A stretch of DNA of 57,969 nt from an uncultured beta proteobacterium. Its GTDB lineage: Bacteria; Pseudomonadota; Gammaproteobacteria; Burkholderiales; Burkholderiaceae_C. Position 1 is the first letter of the stretch. The number at the start of each line of letters is the position of its first letter. Position numbers and translations under genes: made by a program. This document shows, one piece after another, positions 1 through 7,489 of the stretch. The stretch is from contig CAILZB010000130.1 of assembly GCA_903838565.1 (NCBI GenBank), positions 1 to 57,969 of the forward strand. The letters run 5' to 3'. The notes beneath the pieces are model-generated. The model was not told the DNA's origin and did not search any database. It saw only the letters and a program-made list of their open reading frames with translations.

Positions 1-281
1 GCATCACGGCCGCGGTCAAGGAGGACGGCTTGTGGTGCTGGCTGCGCAGCGTTCGCGTGGGCGACGACTGGGTACATGAGCTGCCGCGGCTGCTGCAGGC
101 CGAGGCCCTGCTCAGCGGCTGGGACACGGACTCGCATCCGGTGCGGGTGTTCGCGCCCGGCGCCGACGCCCGCGCCCGAGCGGAGCTGCAAGCCATGGGC
201 TTGGTCCTGCTCGCGCCCGCGGACGAACGCGGTTTTTCCATGAATCGGGACGGCGTCTTTGCGCCGGCCTGGATGGCCTAG
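1..281 (+). CDS. C-terminal end of a pilus-assembly (PilM/MshI-like) protein, partial
   Basis: The reading frame is open from base 3 to the TAG at 279-281 and has no start in the window, so this is the last ~92 codons of a gene that begins upstream. The fragment has no diagnostic motif. The call comes from position: a PilM/MshI-type actin-like protein normally precedes the PilN-, PilO- and PilP-like genes that follow here after a 10-base gap. It could equally be another accessory gene of the same secretion or pilus locus. Confidence 0.45.
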   Translation, partial: ITAAVKEDGLWCWLRSVRVGDDWVHELPRLLQAEALLSGWDTDSHPVRVFAPGADARARAELQAMGLVLLAPADERGFSMNRDGVFAPAWMA

Positions 282-291
282 GGCCCAGCAT

Positions 292-816
292 ATGCATCTT
301 GATTTTTTACATCCGCACCGCCGCACCAACCGCTCGGGTTGGGTGTTGCTCGCGCTGGGACTGCTGGCCGTGTCCGCCGTCCTGGCCTGGCGCTGGCTGG
401 AGCTGGATCCGCGCCTTCAAGCCGCCCAGGCACAGCTGCAGCGTGCGCAGGCCAGCTTGAGTGCGAACGAACCGGTGCTGCAAAAACTCAGCGACGAACA
501 GTTGAACAGCGACTGGTCGCAGGCCGTCGGCATTGCGCAGCAACTGGGCACACCCTGGGAGGCACTGTTTGCCGAGCTCGAGGCGGGTGCCGATCACGGC
601 GTGGCGCTGCTCAGTCTGGAGCCCGACGCCCAGCGGCACGAGTTGCTGCTCAATGGCGAAGCACGGGATTACGCCGCGCTGGTGGACTACTACCGCTACC
701 TGCAAAGCCAGCCGATGCTGACTTCGGTGGCACTGCAGACGCACCAGATGAATCGCCAGGACCGCGACAAGCCGATCCGCTTTCGCATCACGGCACACTG
801 GGAGCAGGCTTCATGA
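292..816 (+). CDS. PilN-like inner-membrane assembly protein
   Basis: This 174-residue protein has one membrane segment near residues 14-33, followed by a helical periplasmic stretch (QAAQAQLQRAQASL) and a small alpha/beta domain. That is the architecture of PilN and GspL C-terminal domains, which together with PilO form the inner-membrane alignment complex of type IV pili and type II secretion. The ATG at 292 was chosen because it follows the upstream stop by 10 bases and puts the membrane segment at the N-terminus. It overlaps the next gene by an ATGA, so the two are translationally coupled. Confidence 0.65.
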   Translation: MHLDFLHPHRRTNRSGWVLLALGLLAVSAVLAWRWLELDPRLQAAQAQLQRAQASLSANEPVLQKLSDEQLNSDWSQAVGIAQQLGTPWEALFAELEAGADHGVALLSLEPDAQRHELLLNGEARDYAALVDYYRYLQSQPMLTSVALQTHQMNRQDRDKPIRFRITAHWEQAS

Positions 817-1370
817 CGGGCGCGCTGTGGCAGGCCCGCCTGGGCTACTGGACGCGCCGCCTGGGCTGGCCGGGAGGGCTGGGCGCCCTGCTGCTGCTGG
901 CGGCGCTGATCCTGCTGCAGATGCAGTTGCTGCCCGCCATGCAGCGCCTGTCGGATGCGAGCCGGCGCGCCAGCGCGGCGCAGCAGCGCCTGACGCAGCA
1001 GGCAAGCACACCAGACAAGGTCGCGCTCACGCCGACGCAGCAGGTGAACGCTTTTTATGAAGCGTTTCCGTCCCCCCCCGATGTGCCTGACATCCTGGCC
1101 AGCGTGTACCAGATTGCCGCGGCGAAAAAGCTCGAACTGGACCTGGGCGAATACACGCTGACGCGCCAGCCGGGCGCGCGCCTGGACCGGCTGCGCATCA
1201 CGCTGCCGGTGAAGGGCAGCTACACGCAGGTGCGCCAGTTCACGGCCGACGCGCTGGCCGAACAATCGGCGCTCGCGCTGGAGAGCGTGTCGGTGCGGCG
1301 CGAGAAGGTGACCGACGACCTGGCCAACGGCCGCATCGTTTTCCTGTTGTTTGTGGAGCATGCGCCATGA
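813..1370 (+). CDS. PilO-like inner-membrane assembly protein
   Basis: The protein is 185 residues long. A hydrophobic segment near residues 22-40 (GALLLLAALILLQMQLL) is followed by a coiled-coil-prone helix (MQRLSDASRRASAAQQRL) and a ferredoxin-like alpha/beta domain, the PilO/GspM pattern. Its start overlaps the PilN-like stop (ATGA, 813-816) and its stop overlaps the next start (ATGA, 1367-1370). PilN and PilO usually form a heterodimer under the secretin, and the order here fits that role. The call rests on architecture and order rather than a unique motif. Confidence 0.65.
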   Translation: MTGALWQARLGYWTRRLGWPGGLGALLLLAALILLQMQLLPAMQRLSDASRRASAAQQRLTQQASTPDKVALTPTQQVNAFYEAFPSPPDVPDILASVYQIAAAKKLELDLGEYTLTRQPGARLDRLRITLPVKGSYTQVRQFTADALAEQSALALESVSVRREKVTDDLANGRIVFLLFVEHAP

Positions 1371-1909
1371 CGCCCAAGACACAACGTGGGTTGCTGGGCC
1401 TGGCGCTGGCAGCCACGCTGCTGTTGGTGTGGCTGGCGCCGCAGGACGAGGCGCCGGTGGCCAAGCCGACAGCGCGCACGCAGCGAGCGGCGCCCTTGAC
1501 GCCGCTTGCCGGCGCGCCGCGCGGCAGCGACCTCAAGACCGGCAGGCTGGATTTCAACCCGCAGCAGCTGGCGCTGCCCGAGCGGGAATCGGCAAGCGAC
1601 GTGACCGACCTGTTTCGCGCCAGCTCGTGGTTTGTGCCCCCGCCCGCACCGCCGCCACCGCCGCCCGCACCGCCGCCACCACCGCCCGTTCCCATCGCGC
1701 CGCCGCTGCCCTTTGCCTATATCGGTCAGATCGTGGAAGACCACAAGGTGCAGGTCATCCTGGCGCGCAACGACCGCGTTGTCACCGTTTTCGTGGGCGA
1801 CAACATCGACAACCAATATCGGGTGGAGAGTCTCAAAGGTGGCACGCTGACCTTGGTGTACCTGCCACTGGACATCAAACAAACACTTGCAACAGGGGCT
1901 TCGCAATGA
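1367..1909 (+). CDS. PilP/GspC-like periplasmic linker protein with polyproline spacer
   Basis: This 180-residue protein has an N-terminal membrane segment (about residues 8-24), a low-complexity middle, a run of almost pure proline and alanine near residues 90-113, and a C-terminal beta domain (about 115-175). GspC HR domains and PilP have this layout and connect the inner-membrane platform to the secretin N-domains. Its stop overlaps the secretin start, supporting a direct partnership. The polyproline run would act as a stiff periplasmic spacer (inference). The homology-region domain is recognised by position and general pattern, not by a strict motif. Confidence 0.6.
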   Translation: MTPKTQRGLLGLALAATLLLVWLAPQDEAPVAKPTARTQRAAPLTPLAGAPRGSDLKTGRLDFNPQQLALPERESASDVTDLFRASSWFVPPPAPPPPPPAPPPPPPVPIAPPLPFAYIGQIVEDHKVQVILARNDRVVTVFVGDNIDNQYRVESLKGGTLTLVYLPLDIKQTLATGASQ

Positions 1910-3939
1910 TCGATTTCAGGCTTGTCAATTCGCGCTGTCGCGGCCGTGGGCCGAGCGCGCTCGCACTGACGGCAATTTCGTTGGCGGCTTTGCTCGCGGG
2001 TTGCGCGCCGGGCGAGCTCACGCGCAAGGAAGGCATGACCTTGTTGTCGGAGGCCAAGTACGAAGAGGGCCTGGGCAAACTGGCCGAAGCGGCGCAACAA
2101 AGTCCCAACGATGCCCAGACGCGCAAGGACTATCTGTTCCAGCGCGGCCTCATCGTCGATCGGCTGCTGGCCGAGGCGGCTCAGCAGCGCCGCGCGAACA
2201 AGCTGGAGGCGGCCCGTGCTGCCTACCAGCGCGTCGCCGCGCTCGATCCGAACAACGCGTCCGCGCGCCAGGGCCTGGTCGAGATTGACGCCGGCGAGCG
2301 CCACAACCGGGTGCTGGACGAGGCCGAGGCGCTGCTGAAGAAAGGCGATGCCGCCGGTGCGCGCTCCCTGCTGAATGTGGTGCTGGTGGAGAATCCGGCG
2401 AACCTGCGCGCGGCCAAGCTGCGCTACCAGGTCGAGGAGCCCACGCTGAAGGAAAACATCGCCGGACCGACGCTCAACATCAAGGGGCGCAAGCCGCTGA
2501 CGCTGCAGTTCCGTGACGCCAACCTGAAGATGGTGCTGGAGGCGATATCGCGCGCCACCGGTGTGAACATCCTGCTGGACAAGGATGTGCGCAACGACAT
2601 CAAGGTCACGATCTTCGTCAAGGACACCTCGGTCGAAGAAACATTGGAGCTGCTGCTGCTGCAAAACCAGCTGGAAAAGCGCGTGCTGGGCGAAAACACC
2701 GTGCTCATCTATCCCGCCACCTCGGCCAAGTCCAAGGACTATCAGGACTTGAAAATCCGCCGCTTCGTGCTGGGCAACGCCGACCCCAAGCAGGTGCAGT
2801 CCCTGCTCAAGACCATCCTCAAGGTGAAGGATGTCTTCATCGACGAGAAGACCAATTCGGTGGTGCTGCGCGACACGCCTGACGTGGTGCGACTCGCAGA
2901 GAAGCTGGTCCTCTCCATGGATCAGTCCGAGCCCGAAGTCATGCTGGAGATCGATGTAATGCAGGTCGACCGCAACCGCATGATGCAGCTCGGCATCGAC
3001 TGGACCAAGAGCCTGACGCTCTCGCTGCCTTCGGGCATGACGCTGCTGGACTTCAAGAATCGCACCCGCGCCGACGTGAAGATGACCGGCCTGTCGGTGA
3101 CGGCCACGGCGAGCAAAACCGACGGCGACCTGAATGACCTGTCGACGCCGCGCATCCGCGTTCGCAACAAGGAAAAGGCCAAGATCCTGGTCGGCACGCG
3201 CAACCCCGTGGTCTCCAGCGCCGCCACGCCTGCGCCTTCGGGTGGTGGGCAGACGGTCTACAACACCAATGTCACCTACATCGAGACTGGCATCAAGGTC
3301 GAGGTCGAGCCCAACATCCATCCGGACGGCGACGTCGCGATCAAGCTCAATCTGGAAGTCAGCAGCGCGGGCGCACAGATCGACACCGGCAACTCCGGCA
3401 CGGTCGTTTTCCCGGTGAACACCAACAACGTCACCACGCTGCTGCAGCTCAAGGACGGCGAGACCCAGATCCTGGGCGGCCTGCTGCAGACGCGCAACGA
3501 TCAGAGCCAGAGCAAGATTCCGGGCCTGGGCGACGTGCCCGGGTTGGGTCGCCTGTTTGGCTCTGCGACCGACACCTGGAACAAGACCGAACTGCTGCTG
3601 GCGATCACGCCCCACATCATCCGCAACGTGCCCTCGGGCGAGGCCGATCTGGTGGAGCTGTGGTCGGGCACCGACGCCCGCGCCCGTTTTGGAGCACCCA
3701 ACATGAAGGCTGCCGGTGGCAGCGGTGTGATGGGCGTGACAGGCTCTGGCGTGGCGCCTGCGCCATCCACGGCAACGCCCCGAGGCGTGGCCATGCCGGC
3801 GCCGCGCTTGCCCACGGCACCCGTGGCGCCGACGGTGACGCCAACCGCCCCGGCTGCAGCACCCGCGGTCGCGGTACCGAACGCGCCCGCGGCAAATGAA
3901 GACGCGGCCCAACCCACCACGTCAGGGACCGAGCAGTGA
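1906..3939 (+). CDS. Outer-membrane secretin (GspD/MshL/PilQ family), lipoprotein
   Basis: This 677-residue secretin would form the outer-membrane ring for pilus or pseudopilus traffic. A signal peptide ends in the lipobox LLAGC, with Cys33 as the likely lipidation site. Residues ~40-150 are helical and TPR-like. An STN/N0-like domain follows (~197-265, from LTLQFRDANLKMVLEAIS), then a secretin N1-type domain (~280-370), and the core with the VPGLGRLFG and LLLAITPHIIR signatures of the secretin gate. The last ~80 residues are Ala/Pro-rich and probably disordered. The ATG at 1906 overlaps the upstream stop. The fused TPR-like region recalls secretins of MSHA-like and T2SS-like systems rather than classical PilQ. 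Confidence 0.9.
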   Translation: MIDFRLVNSRCRGRGPSALALTAISLAALLAGCAPGELTRKEGMTLLSEAKYEEGLGKLAEAAQQSPNDAQTRKDYLFQRGLIVDRLLAEAAQQRRANKLEAARAAYQRVAALDPNNASARQGLVEIDAGERHNRVLDEAEALLKKGDAAGARSLLNVVLVENPANLRAAKLRYQVEEPTLKENIAGPTLNIKGRKPLTLQFRDANLKMVLEAISRATGVNILLDKDVRNDIKVTIFVKDTSVEETLELLLLQNQLEKRVLGENTVLIYPATSAKSKDYQDLKIRRFVLGNADPKQVQSLLKTILKVKDVFIDEKTNSVVLRDTPDVVRLAEKLVLSMDQSEPEVMLEIDVMQVDRNRMMQLGIDWTKSLTLSLPSGMTLLDFKNRTRADVKMTGLSVTATASKTDGDLNDLSTPRIRVRNKEKAKILVGTRNPVVSSAATPAPSGGGQTVYNTNVTYIETGIKVEVEPNIHPDGDVAIKLNLEVSSAGAQIDTGNSGTVVFPVNTNNVTTLLQLKDGETQILGGLLQTRNDQSQSKIPGLGDVPGLGRLFGSATDTWNKTELLLAITPHIIRNVPSGEADLVELWSGTDARARFGAPNMKAAGGSGVMGVTGSGVAPAPSTATPRGVAMPAPRLPTAPVAPTVTPTAPAAAPAVAVPNAPAANEDAAQPTTSGTEQ

Positions 3940-4418
3940 GATTACGCCGGTCGTCATCGGGTTTCACGCTGGTCGAGCTGCTGGTCAGTGTCGTCATCGT
4001 GGGCCTGCTGGCGTCGGTGGCTGTGCCCATGGCGGAACTGGTGACGCAGCGCAACAAGGAGCGCGATCTGCGCGAAGCGCTGCGCGAAGTGCGCGGCGCG
4101 CTGGACGCCTACAAGCGCGCCGTGGACGAGGGCCGCATTGCCTCGGACCGGCTGGCTTCGGGCTACCCGCCTTCGCTGCAGATCCTGGTCGATGGGGCGG
4201 TGGACGCCAAGAGCCCAACCAAGGACAGCCGCCTCTATTTCCTGCGCCGCATCCCGCGCGACCCCTTCGCCGACCCGGGAGCCGACGCCGCTGCGAGCTG
4301 GGGCCAGCGCAGCTACGGCAGCCCGCCGGACATGCCGGCTCAGGGCGACGACGTGTTCGATGTCTATTCGCAGTCACAGCAGACGGGGCTCAACGGCATC
4401 CGTTACCAGCAATGGTGA
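3936..4418 (+). CDS. Type II secretion/pilus pseudopilin (GspG-like)
   Basis: This 160-residue protein starts at a GTG that overlaps the secretin stop (GTGA). It has a classic class III signal: a short basic leader, then G-FTLVELLVSVVIVGLLASVAVP, cut by a prepilin peptidase between Gly and Phe, with Glu at mature position 5. The rest contains the IPRDPFADP stretch typical of the GspG calcium-binding region. It should polymerise into a short pseudopilus at the inner membrane and act as a piston or pilus subunit. It is the first of three prepilin-like genes in a row. Confidence 0.85.
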   Translation: MRLRRSSSGFTLVELLVSVVIVGLLASVAVPMAELVTQRNKERDLREALREVRGALDAYKRAVDEGRIASDRLASGYPPSLQILVDGAVDAKSPTKDSRLYFLRRIPRDPFADPGADAAASWGQRSYGSPPDMPAQGDDVFDVYSQSQQTGLNGIRYQQW

Positions 4419-4822
4419 ATCCGACCCGCGCCCGACCCATCACGCGACGCCGGTTCGCGGGCTTCACCCTGATCGAACTGATGGTGGTGCTGGCGGTGGT
4501 GGCGCTGTTGCTGTCGGTGGCCGTTCCGCGTTACTTCAGCGGCCTGCAGCGCTCACAGGAGGGCGTGCTGCGCGCCAACCTCGCGGCCACGCGCGACGCC
4601 CTGGACAAATATTTCGGCGACACCGGCAAGTACCCGGACTCGCTCGAGCAACTGGTGCAGGCACGGTATCTGAGGGCCCTGCCGGTGGACCCGATCACCG
4701 AGAGCGCCACGACCTGGATCATCGTCCCCACCGACCGGCCCGAACGCCCGGGCGTGGTGTTCGACCTGCACAGCGGCGCGCCCGGCAAGGCGCGCGACGG
4801 GAGCAACTACAGTGACTGGTAG
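4412..4822 (+). CDS. Type II secretion/pilus pseudopilin
   Basis: This 136-residue prepilin has the leader RRRFAG followed by FTLIELMVVLAVVALLLSVAVP, with the conserved Glu at mature position 5. The mature domain carries the GspG-type phrases GKYPDSLEQLV and LPVDPIT. The ATG at 4412 overlaps the previous stop; a GTG three bases later would give an exact GTGA overlap and is an equally good start. It ends in DW, like many GspG C-termini, and overlaps the next gene by 11 bases. Confidence 0.85.
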   Translation: MVNPTRARPITRRRFAGFTLIELMVVLAVVALLLSVAVPRYFSGLQRSQEGVLRANLAATRDALDKYFGDTGKYPDSLEQLVQARYLRALPVDPITESATTWIIVPTDRPERPGVVFDLHSGAPGKARDGSNYSDW

Positions 4823-5345
4823 GCGCTCACGCCAGGGCGGCTTCACCTACATCGCGCTGCTGCTGCTGGTGGCCATCATGGGTGTGTGGCTCGCCGCCAC
4901 GGCCAATGTCTGGCACCTGCGCCAGCAGCGCGACAAGGAGCAGGAGTTGATCTTTATCGGCCACCAGTTTCGCACTGCGATCGAGCGCTATGCGGCCTCC
5001 AGCGCGGGCGGCGCGCGGCGCCTGCCGCTGCGACTGGAGGACCTGCTGCTGGACGAGCGCTCGCTGGAAAAGCGACGCCACCTGCGGCGCATCTATACCG
5101 ATCCGATGACGGGTGGGACCGAGTGGGGGTTGGTGCGCCAAGCCGACGGCCAGATCGTCGGCGTGCACAGCCTGTCCACCGATACCCCTTTGAAGACGGC
5201 CGGCTTTGAGGCCAAGGACAGCGGTTTTTCGGACAAGACGTCCTACGCCGACTGGGTCTTCCTGGCTGCGGTTGCCACCGCAGCGCCCGCCGCCAGACCG
5301 AACAACAGCGTGCCGCGCAATCCTGCCAGCGGCGGCTTCAAGTGA
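4812..5345 (+). CDS. Type II secretion-like pseudopilin, atypical
   Basis: This 177-residue protein starts at a GTG inside the end of the previous gene. Its prepilin-like N-terminus (RQGG then FTYIALLLLVAIMGVWLA) has Ala where the +5 Glu normally sits (FTYIA), as in minor pseudopilins of the GspK type. The soluble domain has a basic helix (RQQRDKEQELIFIGHQFR) and the phrase IYTDPMTGG. The absent Glu5 suggests a tip or minor subunit rather than a main fibre subunit (inference). A 34-base gap follows before the regulator gene. Confidence 0.75.
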   Translation: MTGRRSRQGGFTYIALLLLVAIMGVWLAATANVWHLRQQRDKEQELIFIGHQFRTAIERYAASSAGGARRLPLRLEDLLLDERSLEKRRHLRRIYTDPMTGGTEWGLVRQADGQIVGVHSLSTDTPLKTAGFEAKDSGFSDKTSYADWVFLAAVATAAPAARPNNSVPRNPASGGFK

Positions 5346-5379
5346 GCCAGGCTCACGCCCGTCAACATCCGACCGAACC

Positions 5380-6039
5380 ATGACCCCAAAATATTCTGTT
5401 GTCATTGCTGAAGACCATGCGCTGCTGCGCGCCGGCATGTGTGCCTTGCTGGCGTCGGAAGAAGACCTCGAGATCGTGGGCGAGGCCGCAACGGGTGAGG
5501 ATGCGGTGCTGATGGCCTGCAATCTGAATCCCCACGTGGTGCTGATGGATCTGAACATGCCGGGGCGCGGCGGATTGCATGCGATTGCCGGGATCCGCCG
5601 GCGTGCGCCCGAGGTGAAGATTCTGGTGATCACCATGCACAAGACCGACGAGTACATCCAGGAGGCCTTGCGCAGCGGCGCCTCGGGCTACATCCTGAAG
5701 GAGTCGGGCCACGACGAACTGCGCACAGCCATCCGCACGGTCCTGCAGGGCAAGGTCTACCTCAGCCCCGACGTGTCGGCCAGGGTCGTCTCCAACATGT
5801 TCACGCCGGGCGGGCGGGCGGCACCGGTGGCCACTGCGGTCGAGTCGCTGACCTCGCGCGAGCGCGAAGTGCTCAAGCTGGTGGCCGAAGGCCACGGCAA
5901 CAAGCAGATTGCGCTGCACCTGAGCCTGAGCGTGAAGACGGTCGAGAAGCACCGCGCCAGCGTGATGCGCAAACTCGACCTGCGCAATGTCGCGATGCTG
6001 GCGGTCTTCGCCATCAAGAATGAAATCGTCGCCGGCTGA
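5380..6039 (+). CDS. NarL/FixJ-family response regulator
   Basis: This 219-residue regulator has an N-terminal receiver domain and a C-terminal LuxR-type helix-turn-helix. The acidic pocket (Glu11, Asp12), the phospho-acceptor Asp57 (VVLMDLNMPG) and the LKES lysine near residue 107 are intact. The output domain reads LTSREREVLKLVAEGHGNKQ, followed by the recognition helix region SVKTVEKHR. It should bind DNA as a phosphorylation-dependent dimer. The kinase gene downstream overlaps its last 20 bases. Position after the pseudopilin genes suggests control of that locus, but no binding site was identified. Confidence 0.92.
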   Translation: MTPKYSVVIAEDHALLRAGMCALLASEEDLEIVGEAATGEDAVLMACNLNPHVVLMDLNMPGRGGLHAIAGIRRRAPEVKILVITMHKTDEYIQEALRSGASGYILKESGHDELRTAIRTVLQGKVYLSPDVSARVVSNMFTPGGRAAPVATAVESLTSREREVLKLVAEGHGNKQIALHLSLSVKTVEKHRASVMRKLDLRNVAMLAVFAIKNEIVAG

Positions 6040-7429
6040 CGAAGCAAAGCCGGCGGTGCCGGCAACGCCGCGCCAAGGCACGGGCGGCCAGGCGTTCCGC
6101 ATGCTGCACCATTTTTCCATCGTCAGCCTGGTGTGCATCGTACTGGCGTCCATTTCCCTAACGGTGTTCTTTCGCCGTGTGGCGGTGCGCGAAGTGGTCG
6201 AGTTTGGTGAATACAGCAACACCGTGCTGGCCCAGACGACGCTCAGTTCGGTGCGCGCGGCGACCCTGGAATTTCTCGATCACAACCGCGAAGTACCCAG
6301 GGAGCAGTTCAAGGATGTCCACATCCCCGTCGAGCTCGAGGAAGCGCTGCGGGCGCTGCACGGCGCCAACTCGGTGGTCCGCATCCGAATCTTCAACCAG
6401 CGCGGCTGGATCGTGTACTCCTCGGGACTGGACAGCCTGGGCAACGACGCGAGCGACGACGAGGGCGTTCAAGCCGCGCTTTCGGGCCAGGTGGCGAGTG
6501 TGCTCAATTTTCACGATGCGTTCAGCCTGTTCGATCGCAAGGCGCCCGGCGACAACCTCATCGAAACCTATGTGCCGATCTCCTTCGGTGCGGGAGACGC
6601 GGTGCGCGGCGTTTTCGAAATCTACGTGGACGTGAACTCCCGTGTCGCCGAAATTGAACGATCGCAGTGGCAGATCATCGGCGCTGCGGCGCTCATCATG
6701 ACCCTGCTCTATCTGGCGCTGCTGACGGTGGTGCGCTTCGCCGAAACCGTGATCCAGCGGCAGCAACATCAGATCCGAGACCACGCGCAGACGCTGGAAA
6801 TGCTCTCGGCGCGCATGCTGCAACAGCAGGAAGAGGAAAAGAAACGCATCGCCTTCGACCTGCACGAGGGGCTCGCCCAGACCCTGGCTTCGGTCAAGAT
6901 GCGGGTGGAAGCCGTCGGTGTCCAACTGTCGGCCCAGCCCGCAGGGACGCCGTCAACCATCGCTCCCATGGTTCAGACCATCAAGGACGCGATCGCCGAG
7001 GTGCGCAGCGTGGCGCTGAATCTGCGGCCCTCCAGCCTGGACGATCTGGGCTTGACCGCCACCATCGATTGGTTCTGCCGCGGCTACGCGCAACTTCACC
7101 CCGAAATCAAGGTGGACGCCAAGATTTCCCTGTCTGACGCGCAGATCCCGGAGTCGCTGCGCATCATCATCTTCCGCGTGATCGAAGCGATCTGTCAGGA
7201 TCAGGGATCGACCACGTCGATACGGCACATCGGCCTGCAACTCCAGCTGGTGCAGGACAGGATCACGCTGGTCGTGAGTCACGACGGAAAAACACCGATG
7301 GCGCAAACGCCAGGTGACGAGCCATCCGTCAGTTTGGCGCAGCAGAGGGTACTGCTGTCAGGAGGGCGTTTTGAGGTGTCGCTACAGCCCCAGGGCGGAC
7401 GCATTTTGCGCGCCAGCTGGCTGGTTTGA
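6020..7429 (+). CDS. Membrane sensor histidine kinase (HisKA_3 type) with degenerate ATPase domain
   Basis: This 469-residue protein has two membrane segments (about 32-51 and 217-238) bracketing a ~165-residue periplasmic sensor. A NarX-type dimerisation/phosphotransfer helix follows, with His282 in KRIAFDLHEGLAQ. The ATPase domain is unusual. The N-box reads FRVIEAICQDQG, where the family has RxxQEALTNxxxHA, so the ATP/Mg-binding Asn is absent. The DDGxG box reads SHDGK. It may not autophosphorylate normally. The ATG at 6020 overlaps the regulator gene by 20 bases; a later Met at residue 28 is also possible. Confidence 0.85.
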   Translation: MKSSPADEAKPAVPATPRQGTGGQAFRMLHHFSIVSLVCIVLASISLTVFFRRVAVREVVEFGEYSNTVLAQTTLSSVRAATLEFLDHNREVPREQFKDVHIPVELEEALRALHGANSVVRIRIFNQRGWIVYSSGLDSLGNDASDDEGVQAALSGQVASVLNFHDAFSLFDRKAPGDNLIETYVPISFGAGDAVRGVFEIYVDVNSRVAEIERSQWQIIGAAALIMTLLYLALLTVVRFAETVIQRQQHQIRDHAQTLEMLSARMLQQQEEEKKRIAFDLHEGLAQTLASVKMRVEAVGVQLSAQPAGTPSTIAPMVQTIKDAIAEVRSVALNLRPSSLDDLGLTATIDWFCRGYAQLHPEIKVDAKISLSDAQIPESLRIIIFRVIEAICQDQGSTTSIRHIGLQLQLVQDRITLVVSHDGKTPMAQTPGDEPSVSLAQQRVLLSGGRFEVSLQPQGGRILRASWLV

Positions 7430-7489
7430 ATCGGCGAAAACGCCATCCCTGAAATGCTTCGCACCGGGGGCACCACTAAAATCAAAGGC

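Noticed and set aside
1726..3912. Minus-strand frame of 728 codons opposite the secretin
   Set aside because: High-GC shadow with no recognisable domain; the plus strand encodes a complete secretin.
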